Shown here in pieces: positions 24,127 through 36,474 of a DNA stretch of 64,000 bases. The notes below the pieces were generated by a model. It was not told where the DNA came from. It made no database searches and saw only the letters and a program-made list of their open reading frames with translations. The stretch is from Liolophura sinensis (lineage: Eukaryota > Mollusca > Polyplacophora > Chitonida > Chitonidae), in assembly GCF_032854445.1 (NCBI RefSeq), contig NW_027018081.1:1-64000 (forward strand), read 5' to 3'. Within the stretch, counting starts at the first letter, position 1. Every line of letters starts with the position of its first letter. A program made the position numbers and the translations under genes.

Positions 24127-27100
24127 TGTCATAATCACGTGCCCAGCAACGGCTCTTGCTCCATGGAAACCAGGGATATTTGCAATTTTTTAACAGCTGC
24201 CGATGCCTGGCCCAATTCCGCATCTTTTGGCACCTTATAATTGTGGGTCAGTGTTTAGTTGTACTTTTTACAGCAGACTGTATCAAGTACCTTGTCTTTT
24301 TTATGTACAAATGGTGTGGTTTTTCTACACGTAGATAAAGACATTGAGATTGTCTTGGACTTAGAAGTAAGACAATTGCTGGGTGAGTTAAATGGGCTTA
24401 GCCCAAAGATTTCAGGTCTTCTGGGCTACCGAAGGGCACATAACTTATAGTCAAAAGTTGAATATAGTAATGACCAGTCGCGATTGTACAGAGTACAGTG
24501 TAGCCGATTTCAATTAACAAAAAGACCAGGCAAAAATGCAAAAGTGGAAAAACTGTTCCAGTGCTGCTGGTAAGAGGCTAATCCGACGTATTTTGTGACG
24601 AGAAATCGAATGGTGCAAACCGCGTTGCTCTCCGACCAATACTTTTGCCTGTAGTGACAATTGAATGATCATTTATGTCATAATCAGGTGCCCAGCAACG
24701 GCTCTTACTCCATGGAAACCAGGGAAATTTGCAATTTTTCAACAGCTGCCGATGCCTGGCTCAATTCCGCATCTTTTGGCACCTTACTGAAGTGGGTCAG
24801 TGTTCAGTTGTACTTTTTACAGCAGACTGTATCAAGTACCTTTTGTTTTTCACGTACAAATGGTGTGGTTTTTCTACACTTAGTTAAAGACATTGAGATT
24901 GTCTTGCACTTAGAAGTAAGGCAATTGCTGGGTGAGTTAAATGGGCTTAGCCCAAAGATTTCAGGTCTTCTGGGCTACCGAAGGGCACATAACTTATAGT
25001 CAAAAGTTGAATATAGTAATGACCAGTCGCGATTGTACAGAGTACAGTGTAGCCGATTTCAATTAACAAAAAGACCAGGCAAAAATGCAAAAATGGAAAA
25101 ACTGTTCCAGTGCTGCTGGTAAGAGGCTAATCCGACGTATTTTGTGACGAGAAATCGAATGGTGCAAACCGCGTTGCTCTCCGACCAATACTTTTGGCTG
25201 TAGCGACAATTCAATGATCATTTATGTCATAATTACGTGCCCAGCAACGGCTCTTACTCCATGGAAACCATCGATTTTTGCAATTTTTTAACAGCTGCCG
25301 ATGCCTGGCCCAATTCCAAATCTTTTGGCACCTTATAAATGTGGGTCAGTGTTTAGTTGTACTTTTTACAGCAGACTGTATCAAGTACCTTGTGTTTTTT
25401 ATGTACAAATGGTCTGGTTTTTCTACACGTAGATAAAGACATTGCGATTGTCTTGGACTTAGAAGTAAGACAATTGCTGGGTGAGTTAAATGGGCTTGGC
25501 CCAAGGATTTCAGGTCTTCTGGGCTACCGAAGGGCACATAACTTATAGTCAAAAGTTGAATATAGTAATGACCAGTCGCGATTGTACAGAGTACAGTGTA
25601 GCCGATTTCAATTAACAAAAAGACCAGGCAAAAATGCAAAATTGGAAAAAACTGTTCCAGTGCTGCTGGTAAGAGGCTAATCCGACGTATTTTGTGACGA
25701 GAAATCGAATGGTGCAAACCGCGTTGCTCTCCGACCAATACTTTTGGCTGTAGTGACAATTGAATGATCATTGATGTCATAATCACGTGCCCAGCAACGG
25801 CTCTTACTCCATGGAAACCAGGGAAATTTGCAATTTTTCAACAGCTGCCGATGCCTGGCTCAACTCCGCATCTTTTGGCACCTTACTGAAGTGGGTCAGT
25901 GTTCAGTTGTACTTTTTACAGCAGACTGTATCAAGTACCTTGTGTTTTTCACGTACAAATGGTCTGGTTTCTCTACACGTAGATAAAGACATTGAGATTG
26001 TCTTGCACTTAGAAGTAAGGCAATTGCTGGGCGAGTTAAATGGGCTTAGCCCAAAGATTTCAGGTCTTCTGGGCTACCGAAGGGCACATAACTTATAGTC
26101 AAAAGTTGAATATAGTAATGACCAGTCGCGATTGTACAGAATACAGTGTAGCCGATTTCAATTAACAAAAAGACCAGGCAAAAATGCAAAAGTGGAAAAA
26201 CTGTTTCAGTGCTGCTGGGAAGAGGCTAATCCGACGTATTTTGTGACGACAAATCGAATGGTGCAATCCGCGATGCTCTCCGACCAATACTTTTGGCTGT
26301 AGCGACAATTGAATGATCATTTATGTCATAATCAGGTGCCCAGCAACGGCTCTTACTCCATGGAAACCAGGGATATTTGCAATTTTTTAACAGCTGCCGA
26401 TGCCTGGCCCAATTCCGCATCTTTTGGCACCTTATAAATGTGGGTCAGTGTTCAGTTGTACTTTTTACTGTATCAAGTACCTTGTGTTTTTTATGTACAA
26501 ATGGTCTGGTTTTTCTACACGTAGATAAAGACATTGAGATTGTCTTGGACTTCGAAGTAAGGCAATTGCTGGGTGAGTTAAAAGGGGTTGGCCCAAAGAT
26601 TTCAGGTCTTCTGGACTACCGACGGGCACATAACTTATAGTCAAAAGTTGAATATAGTAATGACCAGTCTCGATTGTACAGAGTACAGTGTAGCCGATTT
26701 CAATTAACAAAAAGACCAGGCAAAAATGCAAAAGTGGAAAAACTGTTCCAGTGCTACTAGTAAGAGGCTAATCCGACGTATTTTGTGACGAGAAATCGAA
26801 TGGTGCAAACCGCGTTGCTCTCCGACCAATACTTTTGGCTGTAGCGACAATTCAATGATCATTGATGTCATAATCACGTGCCCAGCAACGGCTCTTGCTC
26901 CATGGAAACCAGGGATATTTGCAATTTTTTAACAGCTGCCGATGCCTGGCCCAATTCCGCATCTTTTGGCACCTTATAATTGTGGGTCAGTGTTTAGTTG
27001 TACTTTTTACAGCAGACTGTATCAAGTACCTTGTGTTTTTTATGTACAAATGGTGTGGTTTTTCTACACGTAGATAAAGACATTGAGATTGTCTTGGACT

Positions 27101-27963
27101 TAGAAGTAAGACAATTGCTGGGTGAGTTAAATGGGCTTAGCCCAAAGATTTCAGGTCTTCTGGGCTACCGAAGGGCACATAACTTATAGTCAAAAGTTGA
27201 ATATAGTAATGACCAGTCGCGATTGTACAGAGTACAGTGTAGCCGATTTCAATTAACAAAAAGACCAGGCAAAAATGCAAAAGTGGAAAAACTGTTCCAG
27301 TGCTGCAGGTAAGAGGCTAATCCGACGTATTTTGTGACGAGAAATCGAATGGTGCAAACCGCGTTGCTCTCCGACCAATACTGTTGCCTGTAGTGACAAT
27401 TGAATGATCATTTATGTCATAATCAGGTGCCCAGCAACGGCTCTTACTCCATGGAAACCAGGGAAATTTGCAATATTTCAACAGCTGCCGATGACTGGCT
27501 CAATTCCGCATCTTTTGGCACCTTACTGAAGTGGGTCAGTGTTCAGTTGTACTTTTTACAGCAGACTGTATCAAGTACCTTGTGTTTTTCACGTACAAAT
27601 GGTGTGGTTTTTCTACACGTAGTTAAAGACATTGAGATTGTCTTGCACTTAGAAGTAAGGCAATTGCTGGGTGAGTTAAATGGTCTTAGCCCAAAGATTT
27701 CAGGTCTTCTGGGCTACCGAAGGGCACATAACTTATAGTCAAAAGTTGAATATAGTAATGACCAGTAGCGATTGTACAGAGTACAGTGTAGCCGATTTCA
27801 ATTAACAAAAAGACCAGGCAAAAATGCAAAAGTGGAAAAACTGTTCCAGTGCTGCTGGTAAGAGGCTAATCCGACGTATTTTGTGACGAGAAATCGAATG
27901 GTGCAATCCGCGTTGCTCTCCGACCAATACTTTTGGCTGTAGTGACAATTGAATGATCATTGA
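24127..27963 (+). repeat. Monomers 45-51 (starts 24127, 24676, 25225, 25775, 26324, 26866, 27415)
   Basis: The seven types match 9314-13158 in order, 27 monomers (about 14.8 kb) away, including the 7-bp deletion copy (junction after 26468) and the CAATATTTC copy. This stretch has very few indels compared with its partner, which makes it the cleaner copy. Confidence 0.9.
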
Positions 27964-30160
27964 TGTCATAATCAGGTGCCCAGCAACGGCTCTTACTCCA
28001 TGGAAACCAGGGAAATTTGCATTTTGTCAACAGCTGCCGATGCCTGGCTCAATTCCGAACCTTTTGGCACCTTACTGAAGTGGGTCAGTGTTTAGTTGTA
28101 CTTTTTACAGCAGACTGTATCAAGTACCTTGTGTTTTTTATGTACAAATGGTGTGGTTTTTCTACACGTAGATAAAGACATTGAGATTGTCTTGCACTTA
28201 GAAGTAAGGCAATTGCTGGGCGAGTTAAATGGGCTTAGCCCAAAGATTTGACGTCTTCTGGGCTACCGAAGGGCACATAACTTATAGTCAAAAGTTGAAT
28301 ATAGTAATGACCAGTCGCGATTGTACAGAGTACAGTGTAGCCGATTTCAATTAACTAAAAGACCAGGTAAAAATGCAAAGTGGAAAAACTGTTCCAGTGC
28401 TGCTGGTAAGAGGCTAATCCGACGTATTTTGTGACGACAAATCGAATGGTGCAAACCCCGTTGCTCTCCGACCAATACTTTTGCCTGTAGTGACAATTGA
28501 ATGATCATTTATGTCATAATCACGTGCCCAGCAACGGCTCTTACTCCATGGAAACCAGGGATATTTGCAAATTTTCAACAGCTGCCGATGCCTGGCTCAA
28601 TTCCGCATCTTTTGGCACCTTACTGAAGTGGGTCAGTGTTCAGTTGTACTTTTTACAGCAGACTGTATCAAGTACCTTGTGTTTTTCACGTACAAATGGT
28701 CTGGTTTTTCTACACGTAGATAAAGACATTGAGATTGTCTTGCACTTAGAAGTAAGGCAATTGCTGGGTGAGTTAAATGGGCTTGGCCCAAAGATTTCAG
28801 GTCTTCTGGGCTACCGAAGGGCACATAACTTATAGTCAAAAGTTAAATATAGTAATGACCAGTAGCGATTGTACAGAGTACAGTGTAGCCGATTTCAATT
28901 AACAAAAAGACCAGGCAAAAATGCAAAAGTGGAAAAACTGTTCCAGTGTTGCTGGTAAGAGGCTAATTCGACGTATTTTGTGACGACAAATCGAATGGTG
29001 CAAACCGCGTTGCTCTCCGACCAATACTTTTGGCTGTAGTGACAATTAAATGATCATTGATGTCATAATCACGTGCCCAGCAACGGCTCTTACTCCATGG
29101 AAACCAGGGAAATTTGCAATTTTTCAACAGCTGCCGATGCCTGGCTCAATTCCGCATCTTTTGGCACCTTACTGAAGTGGGTCAGTGTTCAGTTGTACTT
29201 TTTACAGCAGACTGTATCAAGTACCTTGTGTTTTTTATGTACAAATGGTGTGGTTTTTCTACACGTAGATAAAGACATTGAGATTGTCTTGGACTTAGAA
29301 GTAAGACAATTGCTGGGTGAGTTAAATGGGCTTGGCCCAAAGATTTCAGGTCTTCTGGGCTACCGAAGGGCACATAACTTATAGTCAAAAGTTGAATATA
29401 GTAATGACCAGTCGCGATTGTACAGAGTACAGTGTAGCCGGTTTCAATTAACAAAAAGACCAGGCAAAAATGCAAAAGTGGAAAAACTGTTCCAGTGCTG
29501 CTGGTAAGAGGCTAATCCGACGTATTTTGTGACGAGAAATCGAATGGTGCAATCCGCGTTGCTCTCCGACCAATACTTTTGGCTGTAGTGACAATTGAAT
29601 GATCATTGATGTCATAATCACGTGCACAGCAACGGCTCTTACTCCATGGAAACCATCGATTTTTGCAATTTTTTAACAGCTGCCGATGCCTGGCCCAATT
29701 CCGCATCTTTTGGCACCTTATAAATGTGGGTCAGTGTTTAGTTGTACTTTTTACAGCAGACTGTATCAAGTACCTTGTGTTTTTTATGTACAAATGGTCT
29801 GGTTTTTCTACACGTAGATAAAGACATTGAGATTGTCTTGGACTTAGAAGTAAGACAATTGCTGGGTGAGTTAAATGGGCTTGGCCCAAGGATTTCAGGT
29901 CTTCTGGGCTACCGAAGGGCACATAACTTATAGTCCAAAAGTTGAATATAGTAATGACCAGCTCGCGATTGTACAGAGTACAGTGTAGCCGATTTCAATT
30001 AACAAAAAGACCAGGCAAAAATGCAAAAGTGGAAAAACTGTTCCAGTGCTGCTGGTAAGAGGCTAATTCGACGTATTTTGTGACGAGAAATCGAATGGTG
30101 CAAACCGCGTTGCTCTCCGACCAATACTTTTGGCTGTAGTGACAATTGAATGATCATTGA
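27964..30160 (+). repeat. Monomers 52-55 (starts 27964, 28512, 29061, 29610)
   Basis: Copy 27964 joins the first half of the type at 20835 to the second half of the type at 21384 (GGGCGAG, GACGTC, TAACTAAAAG, CAAACCCCG). That is the result expected from deletion of one monomer by unequal exchange. Copies 28512 and 29061 match 21932 and 23029. Copy 29610 is the ATCGATTTTT type with CGTGCACAGC. Confidence 0.88.
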
Positions 30161-31259
30161 TGTCATAATCACGTGCCCAGCAACGGCTCTTACTCCATGG
30201 AAACCAGGGAAATTTGCAATTTTTCAACAGCTGCCGATGCCTGGCCCAATTCCGCATCTTTTGGCACCTTATTGATGTGGGTCAGTGTTCAATTGTACTT
30301 TTTACAGCAGACTGTATCTAGTACTTTGTGTTTTTATGTACAAATGGTGTGGTTTTTCTACACGTAGATAAAGACATTGAGATTGTCCTGGACTTAGAAT
30401 TAAGACAATTGCTGGGTGATTTAAATGGGCTTAGCCCAAAGATTTGACGTCTTCTGGGCTACCAAAGGGCACATAACTTATAGTCAAAAGTTGAATATAG
30501 TAATGACCAGTCGCGATGGTACATAGTACAGTGTAGCCGATTTCAATTAACAAAAAGACCAGGCAAAAATGCAAAAGTGGAAAAACTGTTCCAGTGCTAC
30601 TGGTAAGAGGCTAATCCGACGTGTTTTTTGACGAGAAATCGAATGGTGCAAACCGCGTTGCTCTCCGACCAATACTTTTGGCTGTAGCGACAATTGAATG
30701 ATCATTGATGACTAAATCACGTGCGTAGCAACGGCTTATACTCCATGGAAACCAGGGAAATTTGCAATTTTTTAAACAGCTGCCGATGCCTGGCTCAATT
30801 CCGCATCTTTTGGCACCTTACTGAAGTGGGTCAGTGTTCAGTTGTACTTTTTACAGCAGACTGTATCAAGTACCTTGTGTTTTTCACGTACAAATGGTGT
30901 GGTTTTTCTACACGTAGTTAAAGACATTGAGATTGTCTTGCACTTAGAAGTAAGGCAATTGCTGGGTGAGTTAAATGGGCTTAGCCCAAAGATTTCAGGT
31001 CTTCTGGGCTACCGAAGGGCACATAACTTATAGTCAAAAGTTGAATATAGTAATGAACCAGTCGCGATTGTACAGAGTACAGTGTAGCCGATTTCAATTA
31101 ACAAAAAAACCAGGCAAAAATGCAAAAGTGGAAAAACTGTTCCAGTGCTGCTGGTAAGAGGCTAATCCGACGTATTTTGTGACGAGAAATCGAATGGTGC
31201 AAACCGCGTTGCTCTCCGACCTATACTTTTGGCTGTAGCGACAATTCAATGATCATTGA
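30161..31259 (+). repeat. Monomers 56-57, the most divergent pair (starts 30161, 30709)
   Basis: Copy 30161 has private changes: CTTATTGATGTGG, TCTAGTACTTTG, GTCCTGGACTTAGAATTAAG, GGTGATTTAAATG and GACGTGTTTTTTGACG. Copy 30709 opens with TGACTAAATCACG where every other copy has TGTCATAATC or a one- or two-base variant of it, then CGTAGC and GGCTTATAC. Its second half returns to the CACGTAGTTA class-A type. These copies look less homogenised than their neighbours. Confidence 0.85.
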
Positions 31260-34200
31260 TGTCATAATCACGTGCCCAGCAACGGCTCTTGCTCCATGGA
31301 AACCAGGGATATTTGCAATTTTTTAACAGCTGCCGATGCCTGGCCCAATTCCGCATCTTTTGGCACCTTATAATTGTGGGTCAGTGTTTAGTTGTACTTT
31401 TTACAGCAGACTGTATCAAGTACCTTGTCTTTTTTATGTACAAATGGTGTGGTTTTTCTACACGTAGATAAAGACATTGAGATTGTCTTGGACTTAGAAG
31501 TAAGACAATTGCTGGGTGAGTTAAATGGGCTTAGCCCAAAGATTTCAGGTCTTCTGGGCTACCGAAAGGCACATAACTTATAGTCAAAAGTTGAATATAG
31601 TATTGACCAGTCGCGATTGTACAGAGTACAGTGTAGCCGATTTCAATTAACAAAAAGACCAGGCAAAAATGCAAAAGTGGAAAAACTGTTCCAGTGCTGC
31701 TGGTAAGAGACTAATCCGACGTATTTTGTGACGAGAAATCGAATGGTGCAAACCGCGTTGCTCTCCGACCAATACTTTTGCCTGTAGTGACAATTGAATG
31801 ATCATTTATGTCATAATCACGTGCCCAGCAACGGCTCTTACTCCATGGAAACCAGGGAAATTTGCAATTTTTCAACAGCTGCCGATGACTGGCTCAATTC
31901 CGCATCTTTTGGCACCTTACTGAAGTGGGTCAGTGTTCAGTTGTACTTTTTACAGCAGACTGTATCAAGTACCTTGTGTTTTTCACGTACAAATGGTGTG
32001 GTTTTTCTACACGTAGTTAAAGACATTGAGATTGTCTTGCACTTAGAAGTAAGGCAATTGCTGGGTGAGTTAAATGGGCTTAGCCCAAAGATTTCAGGTC
32101 TTCTGGGCTACCGAAGGGCACATAACTTATAGTCAAAAGTTGAATATAGTAATGACCAGCCGCGATTGTACAGAGTACAGTGTAGCCGATTTCAATTAAC
32201 AAAAAGACCAGGCAAAAATGCAAAAGTGGAAAAACTGTTCCAGTGCTGCTGGTAAGAGGCTAATCCGACGTATTTTGTGACGAGAAATCGAATGGTGCAA
32301 ACCGCGTTGCTCTCCGACCAATACTTTTGGCTGTAGTGACAATTGAATGATCATTTATGTCATAATCACGTGCCCAGCAACGGCTCTTACTCCATGGAAA
32401 CCAGGGAAATTTGCAATTTTTCAACAGCTGCCGATGCCTGGCTCAATTCCGCATCTTTTGGCACCTTGTTCATGTGGGTCAGTGTTCAGTTGTACTTTTT
32501 ACAGCAGACTGTATCAAGTACCTTGTGTTTTTTATGTACAAATGGTGTGGTTTTTCTACACGTAGATAAAGACATTGAGATTGTCTTCGACTTAGAAGTA
32601 AGACAATTGCTGGGTGAGTTAAATGGGCTTAGCCCAAAGATTTCAGGTCTTCTGGGCTACCGAAGGGCACATAACTTATAGTCAAAAGTTGAATATAGTA
32701 ATGACCAGTAGCGATTGTACAGAGTACAGTGTAGCCGATTTCAATTAACAAAAAGACCAGGCAAAAATGCAAAAGTGGAAAAACTGTTCCAGTGCTGCTG
32801 GTAAGAGGCTAATCCGACGTATTTTGTGACGAGAAATCGAATGGTGCAAACCGCGTTGCTCTCCGACCAATACTTTTGCCGGTAGTGACAATTGAATGAT
32901 CATTGATGTCATAATCACGTGCCCAGCAACGGCTCTTACTCCATGGAAACCAGGGAAATTTGCAATTTTTCAACAGCTGCCGATGACTGGCTCAATTCCG
33001 CATCTTTTGGCACCTTACTGAAGTGGGTCAGTGTTCAGTTGTACTTTTTACAGCAGACTGTATCAAGTACCTTGTGTTTTTCACGTACAAATGGTGTGGT
33101 TTTTCTACACGTAGTTAAAGACATTGAGATTGTCTTGCAGTTAGAAGTAAGGCAATTGCTGGGTGAGTTAAATGGGCTTAGCCCAAAGATTTCAGGTCTT
33201 CTGGGCTACCGAAGGGCACATAACTTATAGTCAAAAGTTGAATATGGTAATGACCAGTCGCGATTGTACAGAGTATCAGTGTAGCCGATTTCAATTAACA
33301 AAAAGACCAGGCAAAAATGCAAAAGTGGAAAAAACTGTTCCAGTGCTGCTGGTAAGAGGCTAATCCGACGTATTTTGTGACGAGAAATCGAATGGTGCAA
33401 ACCGCGTTGCTCTCCGACCAATACTTTTGCCTGTAGTGACAATTGAATGATCATTTATGTCATAATCAGGTGCCCAGCAACGGCTCTTACTCCATGGAAA
33501 CCAGGGATATTTGCAATTTTTAACAGCTGCCGATGCCTGGCCCAATTCCGCATCTTTTGGCACCTTATAAATGTGGGTCAGTGTTCGTTGTACTTTTTTA
33601 CTGTATCAAGTACCTTGTGTTTTTTATGTACAAATGGTCTGGTTTTTCTACACGTAGATAAAGACATTGAGATTGTCTTGGACTTAGAAGTAAGACAATT
33701 GCTGGGTGAGTTAAATGGGCTTGGCCCAAAGATTTCAGGTCTTCTGGACTACCGAAGGGCACATAACTTATAGTCAAAAGTTGAATATAGTAATGACCAG
33801 TCTCGATTGTACAGAGTACAGTGTAGCCGGTTTCAAGTAACAAAAAGACCAGGCAAAAATGCAAAAGTGGAAAAACTGTTCCAGTGCTACTAGTAAGAGG
33901 TTAATCCGACGTATTTTGTGACGAGAAATCGAATGGTGCAAACCGCGTTGCTCTCCGACCTATACTTTTGGCTGTAGCGACAATTCAATGATCATTGATG
34001 TCATAATCACGTGCCCAGCAACGGCTCTTGCTCCATGGAAACCAGGGATATTTGCAATTTTTTAACAGCTGCCGATGCCTGGCCCAATTCCGCATCTTTT
34101 GGCACCTTATAATTGTGGGTCAGTGTTCAGTTGTACTTTTTACAGCAGACTGTATCAAGTACCTTGTCTTTTTTATGTACAAATGGTGTGGTTTTTCTAC

Positions 34201-34547
34201 ACGTAGATAAAGACATTGAGATTGTCTTGGACTTAGAAGTAAGACAATTGCTGGGTGAGTTAAATGGGCTTGGCCCAAAGATTTCAGGTCTTCTGGGCTA
34301 CCGAAGGGCACATAACTTATAGTCAAAAGTTGAATATAGTAATGACCAGTCGCGATTGTACAGAGTACAGTGTAGCCGATTTCAATTAACAAAAAGACCA
34401 GGCAAAAATGCAAAAGTGGAAAAACTGTTCCAGTGCTGCTGGTAAGAGGCTAATCCGACGTATTTTGTGACGAGAAATCGAACGGTGCAAACCGCGTTGC
34501 TCTCTGACCAATACTTTTGGATGTAGTGGCAATTGAATGATCATTGA
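31260..34547 (+). repeat. Monomers 58-63 (starts 31260, 31809, 32358, 32907, 33458, 33999)
   Basis: The pattern is CTCTTGCTCC class B; TGACTGG class A; a private type with CTTGTTCATGTGG (32358); TGACTGG class A; the 7-bp deletion type (junction after 33601); and CTCTTGCTCC class B. The last two repeat the pairing at 26324-27414. The final copy ends with the first GAACGGTGC/GGATGTAGTGGC tail, which is characteristic of the next domain. Confidence 0.88.
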
Positions 34548-34988
34548 TGTCATAATCACGTGCCCAGCAACGGCTCTTACTCCATGGAAACCAGGGAAAT
34601 TTGCAATTTTTCAACAGCTGCCGATGCCTGGCTCAATTCCGCATCTTTTGGCACCTTACTGAAGTGGGTCAGTGTTCAGTTGTACTTTTTACAGCAGACT
34701 GTATCAAGTACCTTGTGTTTTTCACGTACAAATGGTCTGGTTTTTCTACACGTAGTTAAAGACATTGAGATTGTCTTGCACTTAGAAGTAAGGCAATTGC
34801 TGGGTGAGTTAAATGGGCTTAGCCCAAAGATTTCAGGTCTTCTGGGCTACCGAAGGGCACATAACTTATAGTCAAAAGTTGAATATAGTAATGACCAGTC
34901 GCGATTGTACAGAGTACAGTGTAGCCGATTTCAATTAACAAAAAGACCAGGCAAAAATGCAAAAGTGGAAAAACTGTTCCAGTGCTGC

Positions 34989-35034
34989 TGGTAAGAGGCT
35001 AATCCGACGTATTTTGTGACGAGAAATCGAATGG
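34989..35034 (+). promoter_or_regulatory. Weak tRNA-like A/B-box resemblance (typical monomer)
   Basis: TGGTAAGAGG at 34989-34998 resembles a pol III A box (TRGYNNARNNG), with mismatches. AAATCGAATGG at 35024-35034 shares TCGAAT with the B box (GGTTCGANTCC), and the spacing is tRNA-like. The match is imperfect, and no cloverleaf can be folded convincingly by eye. It could be a relic of a tRNA-derived element or chance. Confidence 0.15.
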
Positions 35035-36204
35035 TGCAAACCGCGTTGCTCTCCGACCAATACTTTTGGCTGTAGTGACAATTGAATGATCATTTATGTC
35101 ATAATCACGTGCCCAGCAACGGCTATTACTCCATGGAAACCAGGGAAATTTGCAATTTTTTAACAGCTGCCGATGCCTGGCTCAATTCCGCATCTTTTGG
35201 CACCTTACTAAATGTGGGTCAGTGTTTAGTTGTACTTTTTACAGCAGACTGTATCAAGTACCTTGTGTTTTTTATGTACAAATGGTGTGGTTTTTCTACA
35301 CGTAGATAAAGACATTGAGATTGTCTTGGACTTAGAAGTAAGACAATTGCTGGGTGAGTTAAATGGGCTTGGCCCAAAGATTTCAGGTCTTCTGGGCTAC
35401 CGAAGGGCACATAACTTATAGTCAAAAGTTGAATATAGTAATGACCAGTCGCGATTGTACAGAGTACAGTGTAGCCGATTTCAATTAACAAAAAGACCAG
35501 GCAAAAATGCAAAAGTGGAAAAACTGTTCCAGTGCTGCTGGTAAGAGGCTAATCCGACGTATTTTGTGACGAGAAATCGAACGGTGCAAACCGCGTTGCT
35601 CTCCGACCAATACTTTTGGATGTAGTGGCAATTGAATGATCATTGATGTCATAATCACGTGCCCAGCAACGGCTCTTACTCCATGGAAACCAGGGAAATT
35701 TGCAATTTTTCAACAGCTGCCGATGCCTGGCTCAATTCCGCATCTTTTGGCACCTTACTGAAGTGGGTCAGTGTTCAGTTGTACTTTTTACAGCAGACTG
35801 TATCAAGTACCTTGTGTTTTTCACGTACAAATGGTCTGGTTTTTCTACACGTAGTTAAAGACATTGAGATTGTCTTGCACTTAGAAGTAAGGCAATTGCT
35901 GGGTGAGTTAAATGGGCTTAGCCCAAAGATTTCAGGTCTTCTGGGCTACCGAAGGGCACATAACTTATAGTCAAAAGTTGAATATAGTAATGACCAGTCG
36001 CGATTGTACAGAGTACAGTGTAGCCGATTTCAATTAACAAAAAGACCAGGCAAAAATGCAAAAGTGGAAAAACTGTTCCAGTGCTGCTGGTAAGAGGCTA
36101 ATCCGACGTATTTTGTGACGAGAAATCGAATGGTGCAAACCGCGTTGCTCTCCGACCAATACTTTTGGCTGTAGTGACAATTGAATGATCATTTATGTCA
36201 TAAT

Positions 36205-36268
36205 CACGTGCCCAGCAACGGCTCTTACTCCATGGAAACCAGGGAAATTTGCAATTTTTCAACAGCTG
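36205..36268. other. Cluster of 6-bp palindromes in the 5' part of the monomer (CACGTG, CCATGG, CAGCTG)
   Basis: CACGTG lies at 36205-36210, CCATGG at 36230-36235 and CAGCTG at 36263-36268. CCATGG and CAGCTG are present in almost every copy. The first site varies between types: CACGTG in most, CAGGTG in many (for example at 1100, 11521, 12610, 15351), TACGTG in a few (1649, 10416, 25225), and CACGTGCGTAG in another type (7665, 14255, 18090, 22481, 23578, 30709). CACGTG, CAGGTG and CAGCTG all fit the E-box consensus CANNTG. Binding of any factor here is not shown. Confidence 0.8.
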
Positions 36269-36461
36269 CCGATGCCTGGCTCAATTCCGCATCTTTTGGC
36301 ACCTTACTGAAGTGGGTCAGTGTTCAGTTGTACTTTTTACAGCAGACTGTATCAAGTACCTTGTGTTTTTCACGTACAAATGGTCTGGTTTTTCTACACG
36401 TAGTTAAAGACATTGAGATTGTCTTGCACTTAGAAGTAAGGCAATTGCTGGGTGAGTTAAA

Positions 36462-36474
36462 TGGGCTTAGCCCA
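36462..36474. other. Inverted repeat TGGGC-TTA-GCCCA inside each monomer
   Basis: Two perfect 5-bp arms flank a 3-base loop. Across the array the commonest polymorphism here is the third loop base: TTA (most copies), TTG (for example 3010, 13430, 29335) or TTC (37015, 37565, 43035, 44705). The arms stay paired in most copies. A minority break an arm, for example at 1369 (GGGTTTAGCCC), 4647 (GGGATTAGCCC), 12876 (GGTCTTAGCCC) and 55143 (GAGCTTAGCCC). It could extrude as a small hairpin, but no function is shown. Confidence 0.85.

Noticed and set aside
25346-25786. Longest minus-strand open frame (146 codons; a similar 141-codon frame at 59938-60363)
   Set aside because: It is the usual 97-codon antisense frame of the repeat extended by a one-base insertion in an A-run. 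There is no family resemblance, and it is not conserved at that length in other copies.
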